In this document: positions 35,240 to 47,830 of the stretch, piece by piece
How positions within the stretch are numbered: position 1 is the stretch's first letter
How the letters are laid out: each line of letters opens with the position of its first letter
NCBI GenBank assembly: GCA_030737875.1
Contig: CM060920.1
Location: forward strand, 475,818,861 to 475,882,860
Direction: 5' to 3'
Length of the DNA stretch: 64,000 bases
Origin: Allium sativum
Lineage: Eukaryota > Streptophyta > Magnoliopsida > Asparagales > Amaryllidaceae
The notes under the pieces: generated by a model
Told to the model about the DNA's origin: nothing
The model's database searches: none
What the model saw: only the letters and a program-made list of their open reading frames with translations
Translations under genes and position numbers: made by a program

Positions 35240-35950
35240 ATATATATGCATATCTATGCTAAAAATAATCTTTTTAGCGAACAAATATTTATTTCCATAC
35301 ATGACTATTTTTAACACTTCATATACATGTTAAAAATATTATTTTCAACTAACAAATATTTATTTCAACCTTTAGTTATTTTTAACACTTCATATACATG
35401 TTAAAAATATTATTTTCAACCAACAAATATTTATTTCAACCTTGTTATTTTTAACACTTCATATACATGTTAAAAATATTATTTTCAATCAACAAATATT
35501 TATTTCAACACACAGTTATTTTTAACACTTCATATACATGTTAAAAATATTTTTTTCAATCAACAAATATTTATTTCAACCTATGATTATTTTTAACACT
35601 TCATATACATGTTAAAAATATTATTTTCAATCAACAAATATTTATTTCAACCTATGGTTATTTTTAAAGGTTTATTCATACAATGAGAATGTGATTTTTG
35701 TTGTTGAAACATTTTATTTCAAACATGAATATTTTTAGCGATTCATATATACAATAAAAATATGTTTTTTATTATTCAAACAATTTATTTCAAACATGAA
35801 TATTTTTAGCGATTCATATATACAATAAAAATGTGACTTTTATTGTTCAAACATTTTATTTCAAACATGAATATTTTTAGCGATTCATATATACAATAAA
35901 AATGTGATTTTTATTGTTCAAATAATTTATTTCAAACATGAATATTTAAC
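35240..35950. repeat. 71-bp tandem arrays of two diverged subfamilies in LTR-A
   Basis: About five to six units (69-71 bp) contain ttttaacacttcatatacatgttaaaa, an imperfect hairpin (35,240-35,680). About four units contain tttttagcgattcatatataca (35,690-35,950), also with a 71-bp period. The two unit types align with each other, so both come from one ancestral satellite. LTR-B has the same arrays at about 48,620-49,310. Confidence 0.8.
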
Positions 35951-38900
35951 AACACATAAATTTTTCTAACACATGAATATTTCAGAAAATTTTGGCATTA
36001 CAACAGCTAGGTATTTAGCACCGGCACCGTATCCAGCACGACTCCTTTGCTATCCTAGGCCTCGCAGCGATACAAGGGGTTTTTTGACGACACGAAATTT
36101 CGCTCGATCCGAATCAGTCGTTAAACCGATCTAGACCGTTCGAAACCCTTGACACGACAAATCAGAACGCAAACAGAAGAACATTTCATTGCTATTACAA
36201 CAATTCCATCAGATACAAGAATATACAGAGTATAAATGAATAAATTACATTCGATAAATATCAGAGGTTACAATAAATTACATAGCAGCGGAAAATAATA
36301 CAAAGCACAACTGAAGGTGATATACGGATACAGAGCTTTCCGGATATCATTCCAGCTGTAAACCAGGATCCTGTGAATATACATCTGCAAAACCAAAACT
36401 ACTAGCTGCCCGTGCGGAAAATAGGGGCACCCAGCGTTTAGGTTAAAACAATAAACTCCAGGTCAGCCATGTGACTGGTGTGAGAACTAAAACAGCTATT
36501 TAAAACTTTACTTTAAAAGAGAGAAATTCAAGGGACCACGCCGTATAACATGGAACGGGTTTCCTCCCAAGAATACCAGTGCATATAGAATAAACAGCGC
36601 AATGCTCTTTCGAAAAATGAAGCTATTATAAGACCCAGGTCTCATCACACAATGCAACGCAAGCCGGAGGATAGGGTTTTCCCTTATAATAGCCAAACAT
36701 GCTTGATACGTTTAAAACAAATCATTTGATACTATAATAAGTGTATAGTGTCAAAACAGTTTCAATCATAAATATAAATCATAGACGGCATGGGTACCAT
36801 ATATCATGTCGCCATACTAGTTCTATAATTAAAACCGCAATACACGTATTGGAAATTGGATTTCCGTCATGAGTCGAGGCAAGGGGCAATATCCTCTCCG
36901 CGTTCAAGACACTCTAGCAAATGCCTCAGGGTTACGCACTCTGGGCAACCCTGGAATCGGCTGGGCCGGTCCTCACTTACGTTAGAGGATTGGCAATTCC
37001 TGAACACACGTTTCCCGGTCCTTACAGACCTATAATCGAGGCGCCTCATTCCAACTACCACAAAGGTGAAAAGTATATAAATGTCAGGGTTGGTAAGTCA
37101 CTGACACCACCAAAGCTAGAAAGAAACGTCGTGCTCTCCCAGCGGTCCGTATCCCGTTTTTAACTCATACCGAGGTGTGAGGCTCGCGAATTCACGTTAT
37201 ACACAAAGCTGCCACAAAGGTTGTGCTTTGATCATCAACCACAAGACTTTGCTTTTCAACAGAAGCCTTGATCCATGCAACTCAGCGTGCCACACAGGCA
37301 ATTCATGCCATGCGATTGATATCTATCGATATATAACCTCTAAGCTCGTACGTCTCAGAGAAGGGCGTTAAGCAAGAGAATAAATTCTCCGCCGCCAAAC
37401 AGATATATATTTAATAGAAATCAATCAACACAGAATAAAATCCAATGTCAGACACACAATCCATTTACAAGTCCGTTCTGGGTCTGAACGAAACCGGAGG
37501 CACTTTCCTCGCATATCCATCGATCTCCAAGTACGTCTGGACGACCACCAACTATTTCCATCCTCTTGGGTGTACAGCCCAATCAGGATCGTCAGTAATT
37601 ATCCAAACGATGTGAAGACTTCCGGTCTTCGACCACCGTCTTCATCTTCGACTTATCGTCGAATCGGTTATTCAAAATGGGTATAAACCCGGACTTTCCG
37701 AACAACCCGCGTATATTAAAAACAAATGTTACACAAACACAACATACGCCTCATTCCAATTCATTAGTCACTAACCGCAAATTAGCAAGAGAACAATTTC
37801 CCAAACATTAACCCCGAAGGCCGAAACCAACATCAGATCAATACCCAGGAAACCATTCTTCTTAGCCAACCTACAGCTAGTTTCTAAATTCCACATTCTT
37901 AGGGAAAGGTTCCCATTAATTTTATCCAAGATAAATTCTTTAAAATTTATCCTGAAATCTTCCTTTGGATGTCATTTCGAACCAAATTATGGTTTTCCAA
38001 AACTAGTCGAGATTAGCGAACCATAACGAAGTAATTATTTATTTTATTTCCCAATCCCAACCTATTCATCCCATGAAGCAAAACTGGTAATACTCCATAT
38101 CTAATACTATGGTGTTATCGGTAAAATTAATTACCATTTCACGTTCAAATCTAATTACAGATTTAACTATCGCTTTGGAGCAAAACTGGCGATACTCCAT
38201 TCTCGCTCATTTCTAAATTTGATAACTTAGATTATAGATTCACATTTCAACCTAATTGCAGATTCGTTAAAACTCCTTTTACTGGGTTAAAGAACTAGGT
38301 GTTATTTAAAACACAGTTCACGACAAACCCAATTCGCATTCTATTTATTTTCGGGTTAAAGAACAAGGTGTTATTTAAAACACAATTCACGATAAACCCA
38401 CAAATCAATTCTAGTTCAATACAAATCAAATATATTAGGAATTCCGATTATTTAAAACCCCTTTTTAAATTTAATTTATTTATTTAAAAACAAATCGGGT
38501 TTTAAATTTAGTTCAATATAGTTCATTTCGATAAAAGTCCATTTTCATCTTTTCAAATATGGAGTTTTTCACCCCAAATTTTCCCAAATCATTTCTTGTG
38601 ATTTTACACAAATTATCGCTATTTTTAATAATTTTATCAAGGCCCGTACAGTCGATTTCCAACAATGGCCATCGAACTACACTTATAGCGACCTTTTTCA
38701 AATTTGATTTGGACGTAACTCCAAATCCAATCGTTAGATTTCAAATTTCTAATATTCGTTAGAAAGCTCTTTTCGATACGAACCCAACGGTTCCGGTTTT
38801 AGGAGAATCCGACGGTCGGATCTCCCGTAATGTTCGTTTGAAATAAATGGTCGAAATTCACGAACTGCCGCGGCGCGGCGCGTTCTATTCAGGCCATTAT

Positions 38901-39039
38901 ATTATATATATAATATATATAATATATGTTTCACCGATTTCTATTTAAAACGAATTATATAAATAGTTTTAAATTCGTTTCAAAAGCAAATTTCAACTTC
39001 CATTTCAATTCAAATCAAAATTGAATTCTTCTTTATAAA

Positions 39040-40010
39040 TTCGTTTTAAAATTCATCTCTATTCAATTCAAATTTCAATTCAATTTGAATTCATTTCAAT
39101 TCGCTTTCAATTCAATTTGAATTCGTTATATATTCAATTGAAATCAAATTCGTTTTCTATTCAATTCATTTCGAAATCGTTTTCAATTCAATTCATTTCG
39201 AAATCGTTTTCAATTCAATTCAAATTCGTTATATATTCAATTGAAATCAAATTCGTTTTCTATTCAAATCAAATCAAATTCGTTATATATTCAATTGAAA
39301 TCAAATTCGTTTTATATTCAAATCAAATTCGTTATATATTCAATTGAAATCAAATTCGTTATATATTCAATTGAAATCAAATTCGTTATACATTGAATTC
39401 ATTTCGAAATCGTTTTCAATTCAATTCATTTCGAAATCGTTTTCAATTCAATTCAAATTCGTTATATATTCAATTGAAATCAAATTCGTTTTCTATTCAA
39501 ATCAAATCAATTTCGTTATATATTCAATTGAAATCAAATTCGTTTTATATTCAAATCAAATTCGTTATACATTCAATTGAAATCAAATTCGTTATATATT
39601 CAATTCATTTCGAAATCGTTTTCAATTCAATTCATTTCGAAATCGTTTTCAATTCAATTCAAATTCGTTATATATTCAATTGAAATCAAATTCGTTTTAT
39701 ATTCGAATCATTTCGAAATCGTTTTCAATTCAATTCATTTCGAAATCGTTTTCAATTCAATTCAAATTCGTTATATATTCAATTGAAATCAAATTCGTTT
39801 TCTATTCAAATCAAATTCGTTATATATTCAATTGAAATCAAATTCGTTTTATATTCAAATCAAATTCGTTATATATTCAATTGAAATCAAATTCGTTTTC
39901 TATTCAAATCAAATTCGTTTTATATTCAAATCAAATTCGTTTTATATTCGAATCATTTCGAAATCGTTTTCAATTCAATTCATTTCGAAATGAATAAAAT
40001 CGATATAAAT
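39040..40010. repeat. Higher-order minisatellite in the solo LTR
   Basis: The tract alternates units such as caattcatttcgaaatcgtttt (22 bp) and caaattcgttatatattcaattgaaat (27 bp) in a changing order. Larger blocks are repeated (for example 39,160-39,340 resembles 39,400-39,580). The ORFs in it are repeat artefacts. Confidence 0.9.
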
Positions 40011-40114
40011 ATCGTTCACGTCAAAATGGCGTCAATCTAATCAACACGGCTTAATGTATTTCTATTTTCAAATATTCTATTTCAAATATTTCCTATTATC
40101 AAAATATTTGTTAT

Positions 40115-40382
40115 TATCAAAATATTTCGTTCAACACATGACTAATCTCAACGGATGAGTACAGTCAACACATGAACCTTTATTTTATATTGATAAAGAT
40201 GTAAATTTTATTATTAAAATATTTCGTTCAACACATGACTAATCTCAACGGATGAGTACAGTCAACACATGAACCTTTACTTTATATTGATAAAGATGTA
40301 AATTTTATTATTAAAATATTTCGTTCAACACATGACTAATCTCAACGGATGAGTACAGTCAACACATGAACCTTTACTTTGT
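40115..40382. repeat. 97-bp direct repeat, nearly three copies
   Basis: Units with gttcaacacatgactaatct start near 40,129, 40,226 and 40,323 and are almost identical. Confidence 0.9.
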
Positions 40383-41547
40383 AATATTCTTTATTTTCTA
40401 AATTGGAATAAGGCCCAATCAATTACCATATAATCTTAATTATATGGATTTTCATACATCATACTTATATAATAGCATTGAAAAATAATCAACCATCAAC
40501 CAAAGTGCACTACACTGTATAAGCATCAAATATAGATATCTAACGCTTATAACAGCCTGTCAATCAATCGATCGACATATTTAATCCATCAGGATGAGTG
40601 AACTTCAAATTTCATCCCAACACCCGTGTGGGGTTTCAAACAATCAAACACATATTTTATTTGTGCAGTTGGGAGATGTGTAAAATTTATCGTCCCAATC
40701 AATGTCCTTTAAATAGGTGTACATAAACAAACCGTCCGGTTTGTAAATGAATATTTATTCATTCACACTCACTATATTCCTATTCACGTTAAAAATTATA
40801 TTTTTAACGATAAAACATTTTATTTTAACATATGAATTTCTATTCAGTTCATTCTTTACATAAAATGATATTTTTATTTTTCTAACATATTTTAGAAAAT
40901 TTCGGCGGCATAACGGCACGATACTAGAAACGGGACGAGGCCTAGCCTTATCCCCGGTCTAGTGAAGGCCCACGCCATTCACACATCAATCAAATTTACC
41001 AAACAACCAAATTCAAATCAAATCATCCAACTAATTCATGCAACCAAACAAACAAGTCCATGGTCTGTGGACGATTGTGTCGGGTGCTACTAAGCACCGT
41101 CTGCATCTTAGTATATATATAACTAGAAAAGAAATTGAAAGGTGAGAAATTCTCACCGATAGCTATCCAATACCACGACTCTTCTTTGATAGAAATCTTC
41201 ATCGTTATCGCATTTTTGTCATCTTCGTTGCTGTAGCCACTACATATGTAAAAATCGAATTTTTACTATGCTATTCAATATATAAAAATCGAATTTTTAT
41301 TTCGCTATTCAATATATAAAAATCGAATTTTTATAACGCTACTATATAGATAAAAATTATATTTTTCTCGAAGTAAAAATCATATTTTACATCTTTTATA
41401 TAGTAAAGATTATATTTTTAATACTTTAAAAATATAAAAAACATATTTTTAATACTTTAAAAATATAAAGATCGTGTTTTTCTCTTAATAAAAATTATAG
41501 CTTTCTTAAAATAAAAATCACTCCTTTCTCCATTTAAAAATCTCGTC

Positions 41548-41650
41548 TTTTCTATTTTCAAAATCTAATCTTTTCTATTTTCAAAATCTAATCTTTTCTA
41601 TTTTCAAAATCTAATCTTTTCTATTTTCAAAATCTAATCTTTTCTATTTA
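41548..41650. repeat. 23-bp tandem repeat, about four copies
   Basis: The unit ctattttcaaaatctaatc plus a T run repeats at 41,552, 41,575, 41,598 and 41,621. Confidence 0.9.
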
Positions 41651-41814
41651 CTAGGAAAAATCATTTCTTTCCTCGCTATTCTAATCAAGTAAAAATCATA
41701 TTTTGTACAATGCTAAATATAAAATCAATACACTTTAACATGTAAAAACTCAGATTTTTATTTGCAAAAATTTAATTAAACAAAACAAAACAAAAGCTTA
41801 CATTGTTTAAGGAG

Positions 41815-42190
41815 TAACGGGGGGGGGGGTTCTGCACGTGGATCAGACTTCGAAGGAGGGGGGCGCTGCGCTCTGAGGTGGAGCTGGTGGAGGAGGGGAG
41901 TTCGTCGAAGTGGAGGGGGCCGATCGCTGGTGGTAGCTGGGCGTTGGAGGCCTCGCGGGTGTAGGGTTTTGGGGGGGGGGGGGGGGTTCGATGTCGCGAA
42001 AAGGGTCGGAGGGTGGAGAGAGAAGGCGGAGGGAGGTAGCGCTGACGAGGTCGGAGGGGGAGGGCCCGGTCGAGGCGTGCGATGGCCAGAGGCCTGGGCG
42101 TCGCGCCCGTTTCCGTCTTCGTCTTTTTTTCTTTTCCTTTTTTGATTTCTGTTTTGAACGGGGGGGGGGGGGGCAGAGTTAAAGGGGGTG
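41815..42190 (-). other. GC-rich island with three long G runs in the solo LTR
   Basis: G runs of 11, 16 and 14 bases lie at 41,819, 41,971 and 42,160 in otherwise AT-rich DNA. The giant LTRs have a GC-richer block at the same relative place (43,680-43,990 and 59,980-60,290) without long G runs. In the sense (minus) strand these are C runs. Confidence 0.8.
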
Positions 42191-44936
42191 GGAAGAGATA
42201 TTTTTTTATTTAATTAATTATTTTATTTGTAAAAAGTGGACTTTTACATACGACCTCGAAACGAGGCCCACCGCCTGTCGTCCATAGCGTTTTACCCCCA
42301 TTCTGAACACAATGGGATATGTATCACAAGCTGATTTGATCGTTTCGATTAGTTTCCGTTGAATTTACATTTAAATCACTATATTGAATTTTAAACATAC
42401 ATTTCAAATTACCGGGGTCACATACTAACTAGAAAAATTCCAGAAAAATATTTTCTAGCTTCGTATTGACGATACGGTCCTAACAAAACTAGTTTCGTCG
42501 AATTCTGAGACCATTTGAAAAATGGCCATTTTCCAGTTGATTAAAATCAACTAAACTTGGTCAAACGCGTTTTCCTTTGCCACGCTCACATATTGATTCG
42601 AAAAATTATGAAATTTGGAATCTAGAAATAACTTGACACTGCAGATCCAACAAAAGTGGTTTCGTCGAAATCCGAGGTCGTTTGCAAAATTCCCATTTTT
42701 AAGGGCCTGGATTCCATAGCGACTATTCAGAATTTTCAACTGGACATATCTTTTGATTCCCGCTATGAAATTTCGATTTTTCGGATCCGCTGGAAAGATA
42801 TTATCAATTAGATCCTAATGTTTTTGGTTTCACTAAAATCCGGATTGTTTTACACCCGGTACATTCAATTGAAGTTTGAAATCGAATTATCGAACTACCG
42901 CGCCATTTTCAATTCTATTTATAATTATATATAAATATTTATGTTCTAACGACGACGCGTATAATATATACGTTCGAATTATATTCAAAATAAATTTCTC
43001 GTCGATATTATTTAAAATAATTCATTTTAAATATTCAAAGTTCATTAAAATTGCCAAAATAAAAATTTTAAACTGGCCCAGATTTTCCGGGTTATTACAG
43101 GTTCATTTCAATGATTTCTACAATATCATTCATTTTCACAACACAATGGATTTTCACCAAACACAACCAATTTCGTTGCTACCACAATCAACCATTCACA
43201 ATCACAACCAAATTTCACAACACAATCATTTTCCACAACACAATCAATTTATATCGTCCATGGTCTGTGGACGAGGGGAGTGTGTGTGTGTATATATATA
43301 TATGTTTATTTCCTTTTCAATTCCAGTCAACACACATATGATTTATACAACGTATATATAACTTATACATGGCATATATAATTTATACATCAATTATATA
43401 ATTTATACATCGCTATTCCATTCAAATTTGAATTTAGATATCTCACTTTGGGTTCCACTCCTTCTATTTTTTGTAGAGAGCTCCAAATGTGTTCTAGTTT
43501 CTTCTAGAACGTAGTGTATGATGTCTCGGTTCCGGTGTCTCTTGTTTCACTGGATTTGGACAACATACGAAAAAGATATGATTTTTTATTAATAAATTAT
43601 ACTTCGCAACGCTATAAAGAATTATAAACCTGTAAATAAAACCAAGTTGTTACCTCAGCAGAAAGGTTCCGAACTAGGTTTAGATTTTCCAAACAAACCG
43701 TTGAACTAGGCGACGATCGGGGAGTTGCACGTCGATGAGGGGAGGAAGGTGCGCCTAACGGTGGGTGCAACGTCGAACTCAACGATCAGACGAAGGAGGG
43801 GCGGCGCGTTGAAGTTGCTGACTTCGTGGAGGTGGTTCTCAGCAAATACTCCATGGAAAATTCCAAACCGGGTATGGATTTTAAGAGGAGGGAAAACTCT
43901 ACAAAATCCTCAACTGGAGTGAAGGATTTTACTAATTGGATTGGAGGTAATTGAAGAGGGAAGTGGTGAACAGGTAGCCACCGTTCTTCGAAGGGGGTAT
44001 CGGGTTTATTTCTGGAACGATAGAATGAATGAAGAAATTTGATTGGCCCATTATATAATTAATTATTTTCAATTCTTTTTTTTTTCAAAAATACCCATTC
44101 GTCCATGCGAACTCCAAATCATACCCGACGACCAATGCCCCCAGCTAAATACCCCCATTTTGGACACAATGGAATATGTTTTGTAAGCCCATTCAACTGT
44201 TTCAGTCAGTTTTTCTTCAAATTAAAATATAGAACATTCAAATTAGGATTTGAATGTACATTTTAATTTGCCGGGGCTACGTACTGATTTCAAAAATTCC
44301 CGAAAAATAAATCTAGCTATGTTGGGATGATACAGTCCCAACAAAATTAATTTCATCGAATTTGGAGACCGTTTGAAAAATGCACTTTCTCTTGTCGATC
44401 CAATTCAAACTAAAATTACCAAATGCATTTTTCTTTGCCATGTTCACATATTAATTCCAAAAATTATGGAACTTTAACCTTAGCCATAAATTGACATTCC
44501 AGATCCAACCAAAGTGGTCTCGTCTAAAACGGAGGTCGTTTACAAAAATTCTATTTTTAAGGGCTATATTTATATTAAATTTCATAGCGACTATTTTCAA
44601 TATTCAACTAGACATAACTTTTTATTCCCGCTATGAAATTCCAATTTTTCAGATCTGTTAGAAAGATATAATTAAATAGATTTAAATATTTTTGGTTTTA
44701 CCAAAATCTGGTTAATTTTGAATTCTGTACAATCAGTCAAAGTTCAAAGTCAATTTTCAAACTATCGCGCCATTTCAGGCTCGTTATATAATTAAAATAA
44801 ATTTATTCGTTCTAACTTCGATTTAAATAAATTTTTAGTCATTATTATTTTTAATAAATCATTTTAAATATTACAAATTCATTAAAATAGCCAAATTAAA
44901 AAAATTTAATTGGTTCTGATTTTCAGCGTTGTTACA

Positions 44937-45006
44937 ATACGCAGTGGAAGCGTGGTGGGCCCAAAACCCATAGGTCCCAGGATCGAAGCCTGGCTCTGAT
45001 ACTAGC
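44937..45006 (-). other. 70-bp internal region of the giant-LTR element with primer-binding site
   Basis: On the minus strand the 5' LTR ends ...tttccaca, then gc, then tagtatcagagccagg (45,004-44,989). This matches the 3' end of tRNA-iMet at 15 of 16 places (the usual TGGTATCAGAGCC reads TAGTATCAGAGCC). Another about 50 bp follow before the next LTR head TGTAACAACG. No clear polypurine tract is seen before that head; the sequence there is ccactgcgtat. Confidence 0.8.
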
Positions 45007-47479
45007 TGTGGAAACCCAAAACCCCATGTCACGAAATTAAGGATAATCATTCAGAATATAACACATTAACCAACATTAGCATATTACAGATAATAGCATA
45101 AACATGAAATAGAATAATTTACATCAATATGACTGGGGAATCATAAAATGTAATAAACATCAGAGTGGCACAGTCATAGGATACAGCTTATTGCATAAAG
45201 GAAATGATCAATCTACATCAAGATCACTGGGACATATACATCAGATAATACATAATAGAGATAAATCAGTCTACATCGCAATCAGTAGTACAAATACATA
45301 AGATAATACAGGCGGAAATGTCAATAGCCAAAATACAGAGAAATCTAGTCTTCGCCATCAGCCAAAAACGCACTCCATGCTATAGTGCTAAGCCAAAATA
45401 CATCATGTAACCTGTCATTGGGTTGCCCGTGTAAAAATAAGGGCACCCGAGTTTACAAGTGGAAACAAACTACGAGTCAGTCGTGGGACTGGTATGAGAA
45501 ATCTACTTAACTGGTTAAACAACAATAATAAGGCAAATCATAGGACCACGCCGCTAACGCGGAACGGGTTTCCTCCAGTGATAGCTAGTGCATGAAATAA
45601 AGTAAATCTTTTGAACAACGCAATGCTTTTTATAAAAATGAAGCCATTATAAGACTCAAGTCCCATCACACAATGCAACGCACGCCGGAGGATAGAGTTT
45701 TACCTTATATTGGCCAAAATATGCTTGATACGTATAAAACAAAATCATTTGATGGTATCATTAGTGCATATATGTTTAAAATCAATTTCAATCATAATGT
45801 ATCAATCATAGATGACATGAGCGTCCCATGCCACTATGCCACCATATATAGGTTTTCAAACAAAACCGTAATGTCATGTTGGAAATTGGATTTCCGTCAT
45901 GAGTCGAGGCCAAGGATGGCTCCTCACCGCTTCGAGACATTCTAGAAAATTCCTCAGGACTGCACACTCTAGGCAACCCTGTATCCTGCAGGGCCGGTCC
46001 TCCGTTACGTTTGAGGAATTAGTTATTCCTAAACACATGTTTCCTGGTCCTATCAGACCTATCCATCGGCTCCGTAGTAACGATATAACCGAGGCGCCTC
46101 ACAATCCAACATCCACATAGGTAAAATAAATAAATGTCTAGGATCCATACCTTGACACCACCCATAGCTAGAAAGAAACGTCATGTCCTTCCTGCGTCCC
46201 TTATCCCGTTTTTGACTCATACCGAGGTGTGAGGCTCGCGAATCAACGCTATACACAAAGCTATGCTATATTAAAGCCGTGCTTTGATCATCAACCACAA
46301 GACTTTACTTTTCAATAAAAGCCTTGATTGTTTGCATCTTTGTATGCCACGTTGTCGATCGACTCCATACCATTGATGTCTACTAGTATACAACCTCTGA
46401 GCTCGTACGTCTCAGAGAAGGGCGTTAAGCAAGAGAATAAATTCTCCGCCGCCAAACAAATGTATATTTAGTAGAGATTAACGAATACGACACAGAATAC
46501 ACGTCAGATACACATCCATTTATAAGTCCGTTCTTGGTCTGAACAAAACCGGAGGCACCTTATTCCTCGTTCCATATATCCAATACGGAAGAGAGGCCCT
46601 CGCACATCCGGACAACCAACAAGTACGTCCACACCACTGCCACTGTAATCTCGTCAAGGGAGCTACCCATATCTAAGGCATCAGTAGCAATTCATATGAT
46701 GTGGAGATCACCGGTTTTGCACCGTCTTCATATCTTTGACTTTTTATCGTCGATCAATTATTTGAAATGAGAATTAACTCGGCCTTTTCAAATAATTCAC
46801 GCATATATGGTATTCAAATCAATTCTTTCTATGGTTAAACAATTTGACATCCACATTTCAATTCATTAATATAATTTTCAAGTCAAACACATCCAACCAC
46901 CAAAATATCTGATAAACTGAGTAAAATCGGTTTATTTCCATTCCATATCGCTATATATTTTTTATAACAATTTATCACTATTTTTATCTATTTATAAACA
47001 GTCCATTTTAATTAAACGACGCTTTGGGTCATAGCTCGGCGCTGACGTTGTTTTTCTTCAAATTTGATTTACACATTTCTCGAAATCTAACCCGTGGATC
47101 TTAGCAAATTTAAAACCATTGGAAAGTTCTTTCCAAAGCGAACTCAACAGTTCTGGTTTTGGGAAAATCCGACGGTCGGAGCTCTCGATATAATCGTTTA
47201 AAGTTACGATTTAAAACACGAACTGTAGCGGCGCGATTCGTTTTATTTTAATTTATATTTACATATATATATATATAAAATTCATTTTGGCGCTATTTTT
47301 CCTTAGATTTGATTTAAACATTTCATACAATCTAACTGTTGGATCTCAACAAATTTTATATCATTAAAAAGATATTTTCAAAGTGAACCCAACGGTTTTA
47401 GTTTCGAGGAAATCCGATGGTAGGATTTCTCGGTATAATTGTTTAAAATCATGATTCCAAAACATGAACTGCAGTTGCG

Positions 47480-47490
47480 CAATTCGTTTA

Positions 47491-47549
<59 letters not shown>

Positions 47550-47735
47550 GAGCATTCAATGGCACCCCAAATAGTGAGCACCCCTTTAGCCTACCACTTT
47601 TCCACCACACATTTCCTCCCTCTCTCCTTCCACTAACTCTCTCACCTTCCACTCACATTAAAATAATATAAATGAGAGATGGAAAATAGGGTGGCTAATA
47701 GGGGGTGCAGAATAAGGGGTGCCATTGAACGCTCA

Positions 47736-47780
<45 letters not shown>

Positions 47781-47830
47781 ATGTATATATATATATATAT
47801 ATAATTCATTCGACGATTTCCAAACCGTTT
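47480..47830. repeat. (TA)n microsatellite interrupted by a MITE
   Basis: About 50 bp of TA lie left of the MITE, and (TA)n(GT)n(TA)n lie right of it. LTR-A has a much shorter TA run at the matching place (34,395-34,412). Confidence 0.85.
47546..47739. mobile_element. MITE of about 195 bp in the (TA)n tract
   Basis: The left end gagcattcaatggcacccc is the inverse of the right end ggggtgccattgaacgctc with one mismatch, and similarity extends inwards (gcacccc, tagcc). The MITE is absent from LTR-A, so it arrived after the two LTRs separated. The target may be TA, but a duplication cannot be shown inside a TA tract. Superfamily not assigned. Confidence 0.8.

Larger units (their letters stand above)
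36085..43099 (-). mobile_element. Solo LTR (about 7.0 kb) of a related giant-LTR family, inserted in LTR-A
   Basis: Relative to LTR-B, LTR-A is interrupted exactly here. The insert starts tgacgacacg and ends ttattaca on the plus strand; on the minus strand that is TGTAATAACCC...CGTCA. Flanking sequence is ggttt (followed by an expanded T run) on the left and ggttc on the right, a 5-bp duplication with one change. Its blocks are collinear with the giant LTR along its whole length (gggcaccc, gctcgtacgtctcagag, acacccgtgtgggg, tccatggtctgtggac, the GC-rich block, the final ccgggttattaca), and no internal domain is present. It is therefore read as a solo LTR, left by recombination between two LTRs. 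No coding sequence. Confidence 0.75.
31908..44936 (-). repeat. 3' giant LTR (LTR-A), split by a solo LTR
   Basis: 31,908 to about 36,082 pairs with 45,007-49,445, and 43,100-44,936 pairs with 49,441-49,640 plus 59,503-61,222 of the other LTR. The interruption is the 7.0-kb solo LTR at 36,085-43,099. Landmarks in order are the gggcaccc block (32,340), the ctctgagctcgtacgt block (33,299), two copies of a 240-bp module (33,930-34,430), 71-bp tandem arrays (35,240-35,950) and a GC-richer block (43,680-43,990). Confidence 0.82.

Noticed and set aside
35240..35950. CRISPR-like array (regular about 71-bp units)
   Set aside because: The units repeat in full without unique spacers; it is a satellite within a plant LTR.
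39117..39786. Four plus-strand ORFs of 69-96 residues with repeated peptides
   Set aside because: They are translations of the AT-rich minisatellite in the solo LTR, with no start context or homologue.
41930..42182. Glycine/arginine-rich ORFs in the GC-rich island
   Set aside because: They come from G runs, lie antisense to the LTR, and have no recognisable domain.
43100..44936. A separate retroelement LTR duplicated at 59.5-61.2 kb
   Set aside because: These are the right-hand parts of LTR-A and LTR-B; the breaks are explained by the nested solo LTR and chromovirus.
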